DNA of 64,000 nucleotides from Gammaproteobacteria bacterium. Its GTDB lineage: Bacteria; Pseudomonadota; Gammaproteobacteria; Pseudomonadales; Halieaceae. Shown here in pieces: positions 26,494-34,441 of this stretch (position 1 is the stretch's first letter; each line of letters begins with the position of its first letter). A program made the position numbers and the translations under genes. The notes beneath the pieces are model-generated. The model made no database searches. It was not told the DNA's origin and saw only the letters and a program-made list of their open reading frames with translations. Where the stretch lies: the NCBI GenBank assembly GCA_024742415.1, contig JANSYN010000004.1, positions 186,001 to 250,000 on the forward strand, given 5' to 3'.

Positions 26494-26760
26494 TCAGGCG
26501 GCTCTGCGGTCTGGCAGTACCCGCCGGTCGCGTTCAATGAGGATACCATTGACCATCAGGGGGAAGGTGGCCGGCTGCCCGCTGCGGCGGTCAGAGGCGG
26601 CGCGATCAATATAGTGGTGGGGGCCGCGCCGACCAGACGCTCGCCGCTGGTAGCTCGGCTCATCAGACACATAATTGCGTGCTGCGACCATGAATACCCA
26701 CGCAGAGAACACGATGGCTCCAAGGCCCAATACACCAAGGGTGATAAGAATCACATCCAT
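26494..26760 (-). CDS. Small single-pass membrane protein, unknown
   Basis: The 88-residue protein begins with one transmembrane helix (VILITLGVLGLGAIVFSAWVFMVAA) followed by a basic, Arg-rich cytoplasmic tail (YQRRASGRRGPHHY, then a closing segment with ERDRRVLPDRRAA). No family is recognised. The ribosome site is weak (GGGGCC). It is on the same strand as, and upstream of, the GGDEF-EAL gene. Confidence 0.55.
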   Translation of the reverse strand: MDVILITLGVLGLGAIVFSAWVFMVAARNYVSDEPSYQRRASGRRGPHHYIDRAASDRRSGQPATFPLMVNGILIERDRRVLPDRRAA

Positions 26761-26874
26761 TATGCTGTTGGCCCCATGCCTGTTAACGTTCGGATTATGT
26801 AGTGGTTATGCAAAATCCGCGCCTAATAGGCTAGTTGTGATTATATAAATTTTTCAACATGTTAGCGCCGAAGG

Positions 26875-26887
26875 CGCGGGGCAACAA
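26875..26887 (-). terminator. Hairpin downstream of the sugar transferase
   Basis: GCGCC-TTC-GGCGC (read on minus) is a 5-bp GC stem 34 nt beyond the sugar-transferase stop, in otherwise AT-rich sequence. No immediate T-run follows, so intrinsic termination is only a possibility. Confidence 0.3.
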
Positions 26888-26920
26888 TGGGCAGGTGTAT
26901 AATTTTCTGACAAAAATGGG

Positions 26921-28339
26921 TTATCGGGCACCCTTGCCGAACAGGACAACTTCGACAGTGCTCAGGGTAATCATGAAATCGAGGAACAGGCTGTGGTTCT
27001 TGACGTAGTAGAGGTCGAACTGCAGTTTCTGGCGTGCGTCCTCCTCTGAGGCGCCGTAGGGGTAGCACAGCTGCGCCCAGCCGGTAATGCCGGGCTTTAC
27101 ACAGTGCCTTGAATTGTAAAACGGTATCTTTTCGGCCAACTGCTTGACGAATTCCGGTCGCTCTGGCCGGGGGCCGATAAACGCCATATCGCCGACCATC
27201 ACGTTGAAGATTTGCGGTAGCTCGTCGATGCGGGTGCGACGAATAAACGACCCCACCCGTGTAATGCGGCTGTCGTTCTCGGTTGCCCAGCGGGCCTTGC
27301 CATCGCCTTCGGCGTCCACGCCCATGCTGCGGAACTTCATAACACGAAAAGCCTTGCCGTTAAGCCCAACGCGTTCCTGGCTGAAAAAGATCGGTGCCTT
27401 GAAGCCGTCTTCCAGCCAGATTGCCAGGGCAGTCAACAACATGATTGGCCAGGTACCCAGGAGCAGGATGCAGCTGGCGGCAATATCGAAAGCGCGCTTG
27501 GACAGGCTTTTGGCAGAGCCCGAGCGCATATCTTCAGTCAGTGTCATCCAGCCCGGGCTGGCAAAATCGACCAGGATCTTGCCGGCTTCACGCTCGAAGA
27601 AGTTCACAATATTCAAAACCTTCACGCCCTGCAATCGACACTTGAAGAGCTCGTCGCTGGGTGTCTGGCTGCGTTTTTTGTCCAGTGCAACGACGATCTG
27701 GTCAATTTCGGCTTGTCGCGCGTACTCGGAAAGTGGCTGGCGCAGGTTGATGACCCGTTCGCCGGTGATGCGTGGATCTTCGTCGTCTACCCGCACGAAG
27801 CCGACAATGACAAAGCCCTGTCGATCCGTCTTGCGACGCATGGAACTGGTGATCGTGGATGCTGTAAAGCCAGCGCCATACACCAGGACACGGTGTTTGA
27901 ACTGGTCCAGGTCGGTCAGGTTGATAAAGGCCGTCCGGGTGATCAGGTTGACGGTGAACGCGATGGGTGCGGCATACAGCAGTGCACCACCCCAGCGTTG
28001 AAACTCGGGCAAAAGGTAGAAGGCCAGGCCGAGCACAGCGGTTGCGGCAATAAAGCCACCGGTGGTCCTGATCAGTACGCCGTTAAGGCCCTCGCGCATG
28101 CGCGGCTCGTACAGACCCATCGCCGACAGGCTTGCCAGAACGACAAGGGCGAACACAATGGCACGCATTGGAGTCTGGCCGAGGTAGGCGCTGAAACTAT
28201 CCGGCCCGATGTGCAGCGTAGCGAAGAGGTAGCTGCCAGCGAAGAACGAAACGGTGAACAGGACAATGTCTGCCAGTGCCAGCCAGGTGAAAGTCGTATG
28301 TACGTGGTGGTTGAACACCCTGACCGTAGCCATGGTCAA
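26921..28339 (-). CDS. PEP-CTERM/XrtA-associated polyprenyl-phosphate sugar transferase (TIGR03013 type)
   Basis: The 472-residue protein has four to five N-terminal transmembrane helices, a CoA-binding-like Rossmann middle domain (KHRVLVYGAGFTASTITSSM) and a C-terminal bacterial sugar-transferase domain: SKRAFDIAASCILLLGTWPIMLL, IFFSQERVGLNGKAFRVMKF, RIDELPQIFNVMVGDMAFIG, PGITGWAQL. This priming glycosyltransferase puts the first sugar phosphate on undecaprenyl phosphate. The full-length form is the one found in exosortase-A EPS loci. It marks the start of the exosortase region, read toward the GGDEF-EAL gene. Its upstream region holds the two DnaA boxes. Confidence 0.93.
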   Translation of the reverse strand: MTMATVRVFNHHVHTTFTWLALADIVLFTVSFFAGSYLFATLHIGPDSFSAYLGQTPMRAIVFALVVLASLSAMGLYEPRMREGLNGVLIRTTGGFIAATAVLGLAFYLLPEFQRWGGALLYAAPIAFTVNLITRTAFINLTDLDQFKHRVLVYGAGFTASTITSSMRRKTDRQGFVIVGFVRVDDEDPRITGERVINLRQPLSEYARQAEIDQIVVALDKKRSQTPSDELFKCRLQGVKVLNIVNFFEREAGKILVDFASPGWMTLTEDMRSGSAKSLSKRAFDIAASCILLLGTWPIMLLTALAIWLEDGFKAPIFFSQERVGLNGKAFRVMKFRSMGVDAEGDGKARWATENDSRITRVGSFIRRTRIDELPQIFNVMVGDMAFIGPRPERPEFVKQLAEKIPFYNSRHCVKPGITGWAQLCYPYGASEEDARQKLQFDLYYVKNHSLFLDFMITLSTVEVVLFGKGAR

Positions 28340-28790
28340 ATCCTTTGTAACTCGGTTCCTTCCTCAGTGGGGAAGATCCCCGCGCCGCGTCTATGCGGGC
28401 TTGGTGAACGATGTATTGCCAGTCGTGCTGCTGTCAGTGGCTAGCGTCCGCCTGGTTTGCGGTGTGCCGCGCCCCTGCTTAGTTATCCACAGCTTATGTG
28501 TGGTGTTATCCACAGTCAGGTTCAGCATCTGTACTTAAAGTAGCATGAGTTCCATGGAACTGCCCGAAAACCTGCTCGTTTTGTGATCACCGTCCTAGCT
28601 TCGCTCCGCAGTGTTAAAAAAGCGTGACGCTTGCATGAACTCTCTGTTGGCCTGGCTGCCTTGTGCATAGCGGTGACGCGTCGGGCGCTGCCAGGCCTGT
28701 GGCCAGTGCGTTAATTGCCGGGTTTCAGAAGCCGCCCAAGTATAGGTGAGGCGCTTGCGCGGTCAATGGACATCTGTGGCACTTTTACAA
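28340..28790. other. 451-bp intergenic region rich in palindromes
   Basis: No gene is supported here. It lies between two minus-strand genes and contains two DnaA boxes (28483 and 28506), TACTTAAAGTA at 28532-28542 and the perfect 14-bp palindrome AGTTCCATGGAACT at 28548-28561. It should hold the promoter of the sugar-transferase gene. I see no sigma-54 site in it. Confidence 0.6.
28483..28514 (+). promoter_or_regulatory. Pair of perfect DnaA boxes
   Basis: TTATCCACA occurs at 28483-28491 and again at 28506-28514, same orientation, 23 bp apart (about two helical turns). Both match the consensus DnaA box exactly. They lie about 145-175 bp upstream of the sugar-transferase start. Confidence 0.75.
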
Positions 28791-30038
28791 TCACACCACG
28801 AGCTCGACCGGCGAGGGGTGACTCAGGAACTGGTGGGGGCTGGCTGAGCAGGCGTATGCCCCGGATTGGTAAACGACGATCAGGTCCCCCGGTTCCGCGT
28901 GTGGCAGGGCGACGCGGCTGCCCAGAATGTCCAGCGGCGTGCACAGTGGCCCCACCACGTTGACGATCTCTGTGGCCGGTTCTGCCATGCGGTTGCCAAC
29001 AGCGAGTGGGTAATTTTTACGAATGACCTGCCCAAAATTACCCGAGGCGGCCAGATGATGGTGCAGCCCGCCGTTGGTGACGAGAAAGGTCTCTCCGCGG
29101 GATTCTTTCCGGTCTATGACCTCGCACACGTACAGCCCGGCCTCTGCGGTCAGGTATCGACCCAGTTCCATAACAACCTGCGCACGCGGCAGTTCGGTCG
29201 CGCAGCGTTCAACCAGGTGCGTGAGGTTCCTGGCGATTGGTGCCAGCGGCAGATGTTGCTCACCCGGGAAGTAGGGGACACCCAGCCCGCCACCGATGTT
29301 AAGCCAACGCAGCGGCAGCGGCGTCTGGCCGGCAAGCGCGATGGCCAGGTCCACCGTCTTTACCTGCGCCTCGCAGATGGCATCGGCGTTCAGGTTTTGT
29401 GAGCCGCAGAAAATGTGCAGGCCAACGAAGTCGACGTGTGCATCAGGCAGGGAGTGCAACACAACGGGAACACGCTCGGCATCTATGCCAAACGGTTTCG
29501 CGCCGCTGCCCATTTTCATGCCGGCCGACTTCAGTTCGAAATCGGGATTGACGCGCAGTGCGATCTTTGGGCGCACACCCGTGGCGCGACCGAGGCTGGA
29601 GATTCGCGCAAGCTCTGTTTCGGATTCAACGTTGATGATCACGCCGCTGGCCACGGCCAGTTCCAGGTCCTCGCGCGACTTGCCCGGCCCGGCAAAACTG
29701 ATGGAGGCGGCAGGTGTGCCGGTGGCCAGGGCAATACGCAGTTCCGCGGCAGACGCTACATCCAGGCCATCGGTTGATTGCGCAAGCGTGTTGACCACCT
29801 GTGGATGTGGATTGGCCTTGATCGCAAAGTGAAGATGCAGCGTTGGCGGCAAAGCGGCGCGCAGTGCGCTGGCGCGTTGCTCGATAAGCTGGGTATCGTA
29901 GACAAAGAAGGGCGTCCTGCCGGCACGGGCGGCAAGTTCCTCAAGTGTAGTCCCGCCCACGATCAGGTCCTGCCCCCGCCGCGCAAACTGGTTCATTGCG
30001 GCATGTGCGGGTATGTCCTGGTTGCTGTCAGTCGTCAT
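28791..30038 (-). CDS. PLP-dependent decarboxylase, exosortase-A associated (TIGR03099 type)
   Basis: The 415-residue fold-type III decarboxylase resembles diaminopimelate/ornithine decarboxylases: TPFFVYDTQLIEQRASALRA, LHFAIKANPHPQVVNTLAQ (PLP Lys), LRVNPDFELKSAGMKMGSG, FVGLHIFCGSQN, NIGGGLGVPYF and a C-terminal YQSGAYACSASPHQFL. The subfamily is known from exosortase loci, where it is paired with an acyl-CoA ligase. Its ATG overlaps the ligase stop (ATGA), so translation is coupled. The product is presumably an amine or amino acid for an EPS- or lipid-linked modification. Confidence 0.92.
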   Translation of the reverse strand: MTTDSNQDIPAHAAMNQFARRGQDLIVGGTTLEELAARAGRTPFFVYDTQLIEQRASALRAALPPTLHLHFAIKANPHPQVVNTLAQSTDGLDVASAAELRIALATGTPAASISFAGPGKSREDLELAVASGVIINVESETELARISSLGRATGVRPKIALRVNPDFELKSAGMKMGSGAKPFGIDAERVPVVLHSLPDAHVDFVGLHIFCGSQNLNADAICEAQVKTVDLAIALAGQTPLPLRWLNIGGGLGVPYFPGEQHLPLAPIARNLTHLVERCATELPRAQVVMELGRYLTAEAGLYVCEVIDRKESRGETFLVTNGGLHHHLAASGNFGQVIRKNYPLAVGNRMAEPATEIVNVVGPLCTPLDILGSRVALPHAEPGDLIVVYQSGAYACSASPHQFLSHPSPVELVV

Positions 30039-31639
30039 TCGGGCGGTACCTTAAAAAAATCAGTATAGGTTTCACTGAGCGCGCGGCGATCAACCTTGCC
30101 GTTCTGGTTGCTCGGCAAAGACTCCAGCACCACCACTGCACGTGGCACCATAAAGTTGGGCAACTCACGCTGGCAGTGTTGCGTAATCTGTTGCGACAGT
30201 GTGGTGATGTCATTGACACCAGGCGACGGCGAGGCAACCAGCAAAATCGCCTGACCCAGGCCTGCATGCGGCAGTCCCAGGGCGATACACTGCTGGACAA
30301 GCCCGCTTTCGGTAACGGCGTCTTCCACTTCAGTAGGGCTCACGCGGTACCCCGAGGTTTTTATCATCGCATCGCTGCGGCTGATGAAGTAGAGGTAGCC
30401 GTCGGCGTCGCGCCGGACCTGGTCGCCTGACCATACGGCGATTTCGCGCAGGGGAATGCCTGCGGGTTGTCCCGGCCACGGTTTGAAACGCTCGGCGGTT
30501 TTCTCGGGATCACGCCAATAGCCCATGCTCACCAGGGGGCCGCGATGCACCAGTTCGCCGGGCTCATCGACAGCACACTCCCGGCCACTGGCGTTGATCA
30601 CGTGAATGCGTGCGCTGGGAACTGCCTTGCCGATGGAGTCCGGCCGCGTAGCGGCCAGTTCCGGCGGCAGATAAGTGGAGCGGAACGCCTCCGTCAGGCC
30701 ATACATCAGATAGATACTGGTCGAGGGCAGGGCGGCTTGCAGTTTGCGCGTCGTGGCCGGCGGCAGTGCGCCGCCGGTATTGGTGATATAGCGCAGAGTG
30801 GAGCGTACCTCCGCTGGCCAGTCCAGGTCCTGCATTTGTTGCCACAGTGGCGGTACCGCGGCCATGCCGGTGATGCCGTAGTGGCTGAGCGCGCGCAGCA
30901 CATCCCGGGCAATCAGGTAATCCATCAATGCAACGCAGGCCCCGACGCTGAATGCGGTTGTCAGCTGGCTGAAGCCTGCGTCAAAACTCAGGGGCAGTAC
31001 GGCGAGCAAACGATCGCTTGCGGTGTTGCCGAGATACTCGGCCACGCTGTGTGCGCCAACCCTGAGGTTGCGATGCGACAGTACAACGCCTTTGGCGTTG
31101 CCGGTGCTGCCAGAGGTGTAGAAGATGGCTGCCATGTCGGTATCGATACGTCGGTGGTGTTCGCGCGCAGTGTGACTTGCGCTGAAGCGCGCGTAATCGA
31201 TGAACGTTTTTTGTAGGCCTGTCGTGGCAGACTCATCGGCCGGCCCATCCACCAAGACCACGGTATGCAGTACAGGGCAGTGTTGCAGCACATTGCGCAG
31301 CAGTGGCAGTCGGTGCGTGGATGTCAGTAGAACCCTGGCCTCGCAGTGCGTCAGTATGTGTCGTACCTGTTTGGATTTGAGTACGGGATTTACAGGTACG
31401 AAGGTGGCTCCGGCGGCCGCGGCGCCAAACATGCCATAAACCGCCTCGGGCTGCTTGGGCAGGTATACGGCCACGCGTTCCCCCGGCGCTATGTCGGCTT
31501 CCATAAGGCCGTTGGCAAATCCGGTGATGGCGTGTTTGAGCCGGGCGTAGTCAATGTGCTCGTCCTTGAACAGCAGGGCGGGCGCATCGGGATTGGCGTT
31601 CACCTGATCCTCGATCAATTCGTGCAGCAAGTAGGCCAT
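30035..31639 (-). CDS. AMP-forming acyl-CoA ligase, exosortase-A associated (TIGR03098 type)
   Basis: The 534-residue adenylate-forming enzyme has the P-loop-like IFYTSGSTGNAKGVVLSHRN, the YLMYGLTEAFRSTYL motif, GELVHRGPLVSMGYW, and the C-terminal catalytic Lys region SNQNGKVDRRAL. It activates a carboxylate as an acyl-AMP or CoA thioester. It overlaps the PLP decarboxylase by four bases; this ligase-decarboxylase pair is characteristic of XrtA EPS loci. It is divergent from the protease-like gene. Confidence 0.92.
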   Translation of the reverse strand: MAYLLHELIEDQVNANPDAPALLFKDEHIDYARLKHAITGFANGLMEADIAPGERVAVYLPKQPEAVYGMFGAAAAGATFVPVNPVLKSKQVRHILTHCEARVLLTSTHRLPLLRNVLQHCPVLHTVVLVDGPADESATTGLQKTFIDYARFSASHTAREHHRRIDTDMAAIFYTSGSTGNAKGVVLSHRNLRVGAHSVAEYLGNTASDRLLAVLPLSFDAGFSQLTTAFSVGACVALMDYLIARDVLRALSHYGITGMAAVPPLWQQMQDLDWPAEVRSTLRYITNTGGALPPATTRKLQAALPSTSIYLMYGLTEAFRSTYLPPELAATRPDSIGKAVPSARIHVINASGRECAVDEPGELVHRGPLVSMGYWRDPEKTAERFKPWPGQPAGIPLREIAVWSGDQVRRDADGYLYFISRSDAMIKTSGYRVSPTEVEDAVTESGLVQQCIALGLPHAGLGQAILLVASPSPGVNDITTLSQQITQHCQRELPNFMVPRAVVVLESLPSNQNGKVDRRALSETYTDFFKVPPE

Positions 31640-31709
31640 GGTTGCGTGGTTGCGGTGTTGTCCCGGCAGGAAAAACGCTATTGTATCTCATAAGTTGCGC
31701 AGCAGGATC

Positions 31710-32639
31710 ATGTGCAGGCGCAGAACCCGGTGGCCAGTGTTGGGGGTATTAGTGATTTCCGGAGTGTTTGAGCATGGCGCAGCACCGCGCTCGCAGCGCG
31801 TTGCGGTCCGCAATAATACGCCACAGACAGCAGTTTGTGAGCTTTGGACCGGCCGGGAATTGCGTCTGCGCGTTACAGCCCTGGTGATCCTCGCGCTGGC
31901 ATGCCTGCAAACTTCCAAGGCCAGTGCCGCAGCGACACTGCCGGAAGTGATAGACCGTGTGCGGCCCTCGGTGGTGGCCATTGGTCTGGTCTATCCACCG
32001 CGGCAGCCGAACCGGAAGTCTGACCCGATTGTTTACCTGGGTACCGGCTTTGCGGTTGGAAACGGACGGCAAGTCATTACCAATGCGCACGTCATACCGC
32101 GTGTCATTGATAGCGATGGCCAGCAGAAGCTGGCCGTTTTTTCTGGTCGCGGCAGCGCGGCCAGGGTGCATCTGGCGTCCGTGACCCGCACCAGCGAGGA
32201 ACATGACCTCGCACTGCTTCGCATTGGGGCGCCAGGCTTGCCGGCCCTGCCGCTGGACACAGCTGCTGTGGTGCGCGAAGGGCAGGAAGTGGCTTTTACC
32301 GGCTTTCCCATAGGCAATGTGCTCGGCCTCTATCCCGCGACCCACCGCGGCATTGTGTCGGCAATCACCCCTATGGCACGCAGTGTTGAAAACGCACGCG
32401 ACCTCAACGCCGCGCAGATCAGTCGCCTGCGCAATCCCTATGATGTCTACCAGCTTGATGCGGTAGCGTACCCGGGAAACAGCGGCAGCCCGCTGTTTGA
32501 TCCTGCCAGTGGCAAGGTGATTGGTGTCATCAATGCTGTACTTGTGAAGGAAAGTCGTGAGGCGGCCTTGCAGCGGCCATCAGGTATCAGTTACGCGATT
32601 CCCGTGCGTTTTGTGCAGCAGTTAATGAATGGCCCCTGA
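31710..32639 (+). CDS. Exported trypsin-like serine protease (S1/DegP-type fold)
   Basis: The core has a chymotrypsin-fold triad: His in VITNAHVIP, Asp in EHDLALLRIG and Ser in YPGNSGSPLFD. No PDZ domain follows. A hydrophobic export segment (VTALVILALACLQTSKASA) precedes the mature part. The start is uncertain: the frame is open from 31638, and ATG 31710, GTG 31770 or TTG 31859 are possible; the last gives the tidiest signal peptide but has no ribosome site. The predicted role is periplasmic proteolysis. Confidence 0.8.
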   Translation: MCRRRTRWPVLGVLVISGVFEHGAAPRSQRVAVRNNTPQTAVCELWTGRELRLRVTALVILALACLQTSKASAAATLPEVIDRVRPSVVAIGLVYPPRQPNRKSDPIVYLGTGFAVGNGRQVITNAHVIPRVIDSDGQQKLAVFSGRGSAARVHLASVTRTSEEHDLALLRIGAPGLPALPLDTAAVVREGQEVAFTGFPIGNVLGLYPATHRGIVSAITPMARSVENARDLNAAQISRLRNPYDVYQLDAVAYPGNSGSPLFDPASGKVIGVINAVLVKESREAALQRPSGISYAIPVRFVQQLMNGP

Positions 32640-32864
32640 TGCCGCCGGCCATGGTTGCTGGGTTGGGGCGACTGCGTCGGCACACTATAAAGAATGCACT
32701 CGAGTCGTTGCCCGTTGCAACCCGGTAGCCGATGACAACGCTGCGCGCGAAGCACGCCCTCCAGAAATCCGCATAGCATGCATCGTGCAAGCCGGCTACC
32801 TGGTCAGTTTGTTTGCCGGGCCAGGCTGCCCTTATACTGGCGCTCCCCTGGTGCGGATTGTCCA

Positions 32865-33365
32865 ATGAAGTTTTTTGCCCAACCCTCTCTCGCGGTGCTT
32901 GCAGTGTGTACTGCAAATATCTGTCGCTCACCCATGGTTGAGGGCATCCTGCGCGAAGAACTCAAACTCATCAATGCCCAGCGCAAGGTACGAGTAGACT
33001 CCGCCGGCACGGCTGCCTCACAGGCAGGACATCCCACAGATGGCCGCGCGGTGCAGGCTTGCGCGCGCGAAGGTGTCGATCTGCGCAAGTGCAGGGCGCG
33101 CCAGGTTGTCGATGACGATTTCGTGCAGTTCGATTACCTGCTCGCGGTAGACAACGCCAACAGGGAGTGGCTACTGGCCCATTGTCCGGAGCATCATGCG
33201 CACAAGATTTCGCGACTGGGTGACTGGGCCAGCTCTGGCAGTGTCGGTGATATCCCCGATCCATATTATGGCAGTGTCGCAGGTTTTGAAGAAACACTCG
33301 CATTGCTGCACCAGTCGATAGACGGGTTTGTGCTGCACCTGGCAGCGCAACTCGAGCAAATGTAA
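32865..33365 (+). CDS. Low-molecular-weight protein tyrosine phosphatase
   Basis: The 166-residue protein has the P-loop CTANICR (Cys15 to Arg21, CX5R) and the general-acid loop IPDPYYG. In EPS loci such Wzb-like enzymes dephosphorylate the tyrosine autokinase of the polymer export complex. ATG 32865 is used because the P-loop normally lies 8-15 residues from the N terminus; the frame itself extends to 32778. The kinase partner is not in this window and may lie beyond the right edge. Confidence 0.9.
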   Translation: MKFFAQPSLAVLAVCTANICRSPMVEGILREELKLINAQRKVRVDSAGTAASQAGHPTDGRAVQACAREGVDLRKCRARQVVDDDFVQFDYLLAVDNANREWLLAHCPEHHAHKISRLGDWASSGSVGDIPDPYYGSVAGFEETLALLHQSIDGFVLHLAAQLEQM

Positions 33366-33564
33366 CGGGAAGTTTACAGCCCTGGTCTTGTTACCTGCAG
33401 GGCGTTGTTCGATGCCCTTCCGGGCTCTGCAGTTTGCGGCATTATTACCACCGGCGCATTGCATCAACAGCGACAATTACCGAGCTTTTCTGCAGTAGAA
33501 TCGCTACACTGGAAGCGATACATGGGGATGTATTCATAATAAATATGTGAGTGGGGAATCAACT

Positions 33565-34311
33565 GTGGGAAGCATGCGCTACCCGTTAAGTGAAAATTTT
33601 CTGCGTTACTTCGATGTAGAGTTCGCCGCGTCGGAAGCCGAGTTGGCCGAGGTCTATGGCATTCGCTACCGGGTGTACTGCGAAGAGTTCGGCTATGAGC
33701 CCGTCGACGCCTTTCCCGATCGCATGGAAAAAGACGATTTCGATGAGGCTTCCCTGCATGCCCTTATCGTGCATAAATCGTCGGGCCTGGGCGCGGGCTG
33801 TGTCCGGTTGGTGAGTCCGACCGGTAAAAATGGCGAGCACGCACTACCGTTTGAAAAAAACTGTGCAGACAGCCTCGATACAACGCTCATAGAGTCACTG
33901 GAGCTCGACAGAAACTACATGTGCGAGATTTCACGGCTGGCGGTTGATGGCGCGTTTCGCCGTCGCTCCGGAGAAGAGGTGACGCGCTACGGTGTCATCG
34001 AAGGCCTTGACTGTTCACAGCAGGAACGGCGCACGTTTTCGATGATTGCCGTGACCTGCTTTCTGGCCGCAACCGCGCTGACTTCAATTTCAGGGCGCAC
34101 CAAGGTGTTTGCAATGATGGAACCTTTCCTGCCACGCCTGTTGCAGCGCTCTGGCATCGCTTTTAGGCGGGTGGGTGAAGATATCGACTACCACGGTTTG
34201 CGCGCTCCCTATTTCATCACGACAGAATCTGCGATAGACAACATGCGCCCTGACCTGAAAGAGCTCTATAACGAGGTCTACTTGCGTATCGAGAGCGGTT
34301 ACCGTGAGTAA
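33565..34311 (+). CDS. PEP-CTERM/exosortase-associated acyltransferase (TIGR03694, FeeM-like N-acyl amino acid synthase)
   Basis: The protein of about 248 residues has the GNAT/autoinducer-synthase-like pattern of FeeM relatives: YFDVEFAASEAELAEVYGIRYRVY, then EEFGYEP, LGAGCVRLVSP, the ICEIS-type MCEISRLAVDGAFRRR, and a C-terminal MEPFLPRLLQRSGIAFRRVG. Long-chain N-acyl amino acid synthases of this family are known to be linked to PEP-CTERM/exosortase systems. GTG 33565 is preferred because GGGGAA precedes it by 7 nt; GTG 33547 and ATG 33574 are alternatives. It is followed on the same strand by the E1/nitroreductase gene. Confidence 0.85.
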   Translation: MGSMRYPLSENFLRYFDVEFAASEAELAEVYGIRYRVYCEEFGYEPVDAFPDRMEKDDFDEASLHALIVHKSSGLGAGCVRLVSPTGKNGEHALPFEKNCADSLDTTLIESLELDRNYMCEISRLAVDGAFRRRSGEEVTRYGVIEGLDCSQQERRTFSMIAVTCFLAATALTSISGRTKVFAMMEPFLPRLLQRSGIAFRRVGEDIDYHGLRAPYFITTESAIDNMRPDLKELYNEVYLRIESGYRE

Positions 34312-34441
34312 TCGTTGCACCGTTGGCAAAAAAAACCTGTTCATAGCCGCAGTGCCGGATGAACCCTTTCGCAGCAGTGGCTCGGTGTCGTATTCGCTGA
34401 CGCACCGAGCCTGGATCTAGACGCGCCAGGCAGGCAACAGC

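Noticed and set aside
28483-28514. DnaA boxes as a replication origin
   Set aside because: Only two boxes, no AT-rich unwinding region and no dnaA, dnaN or gidA genes; kept as a possible regulatory or titration site.
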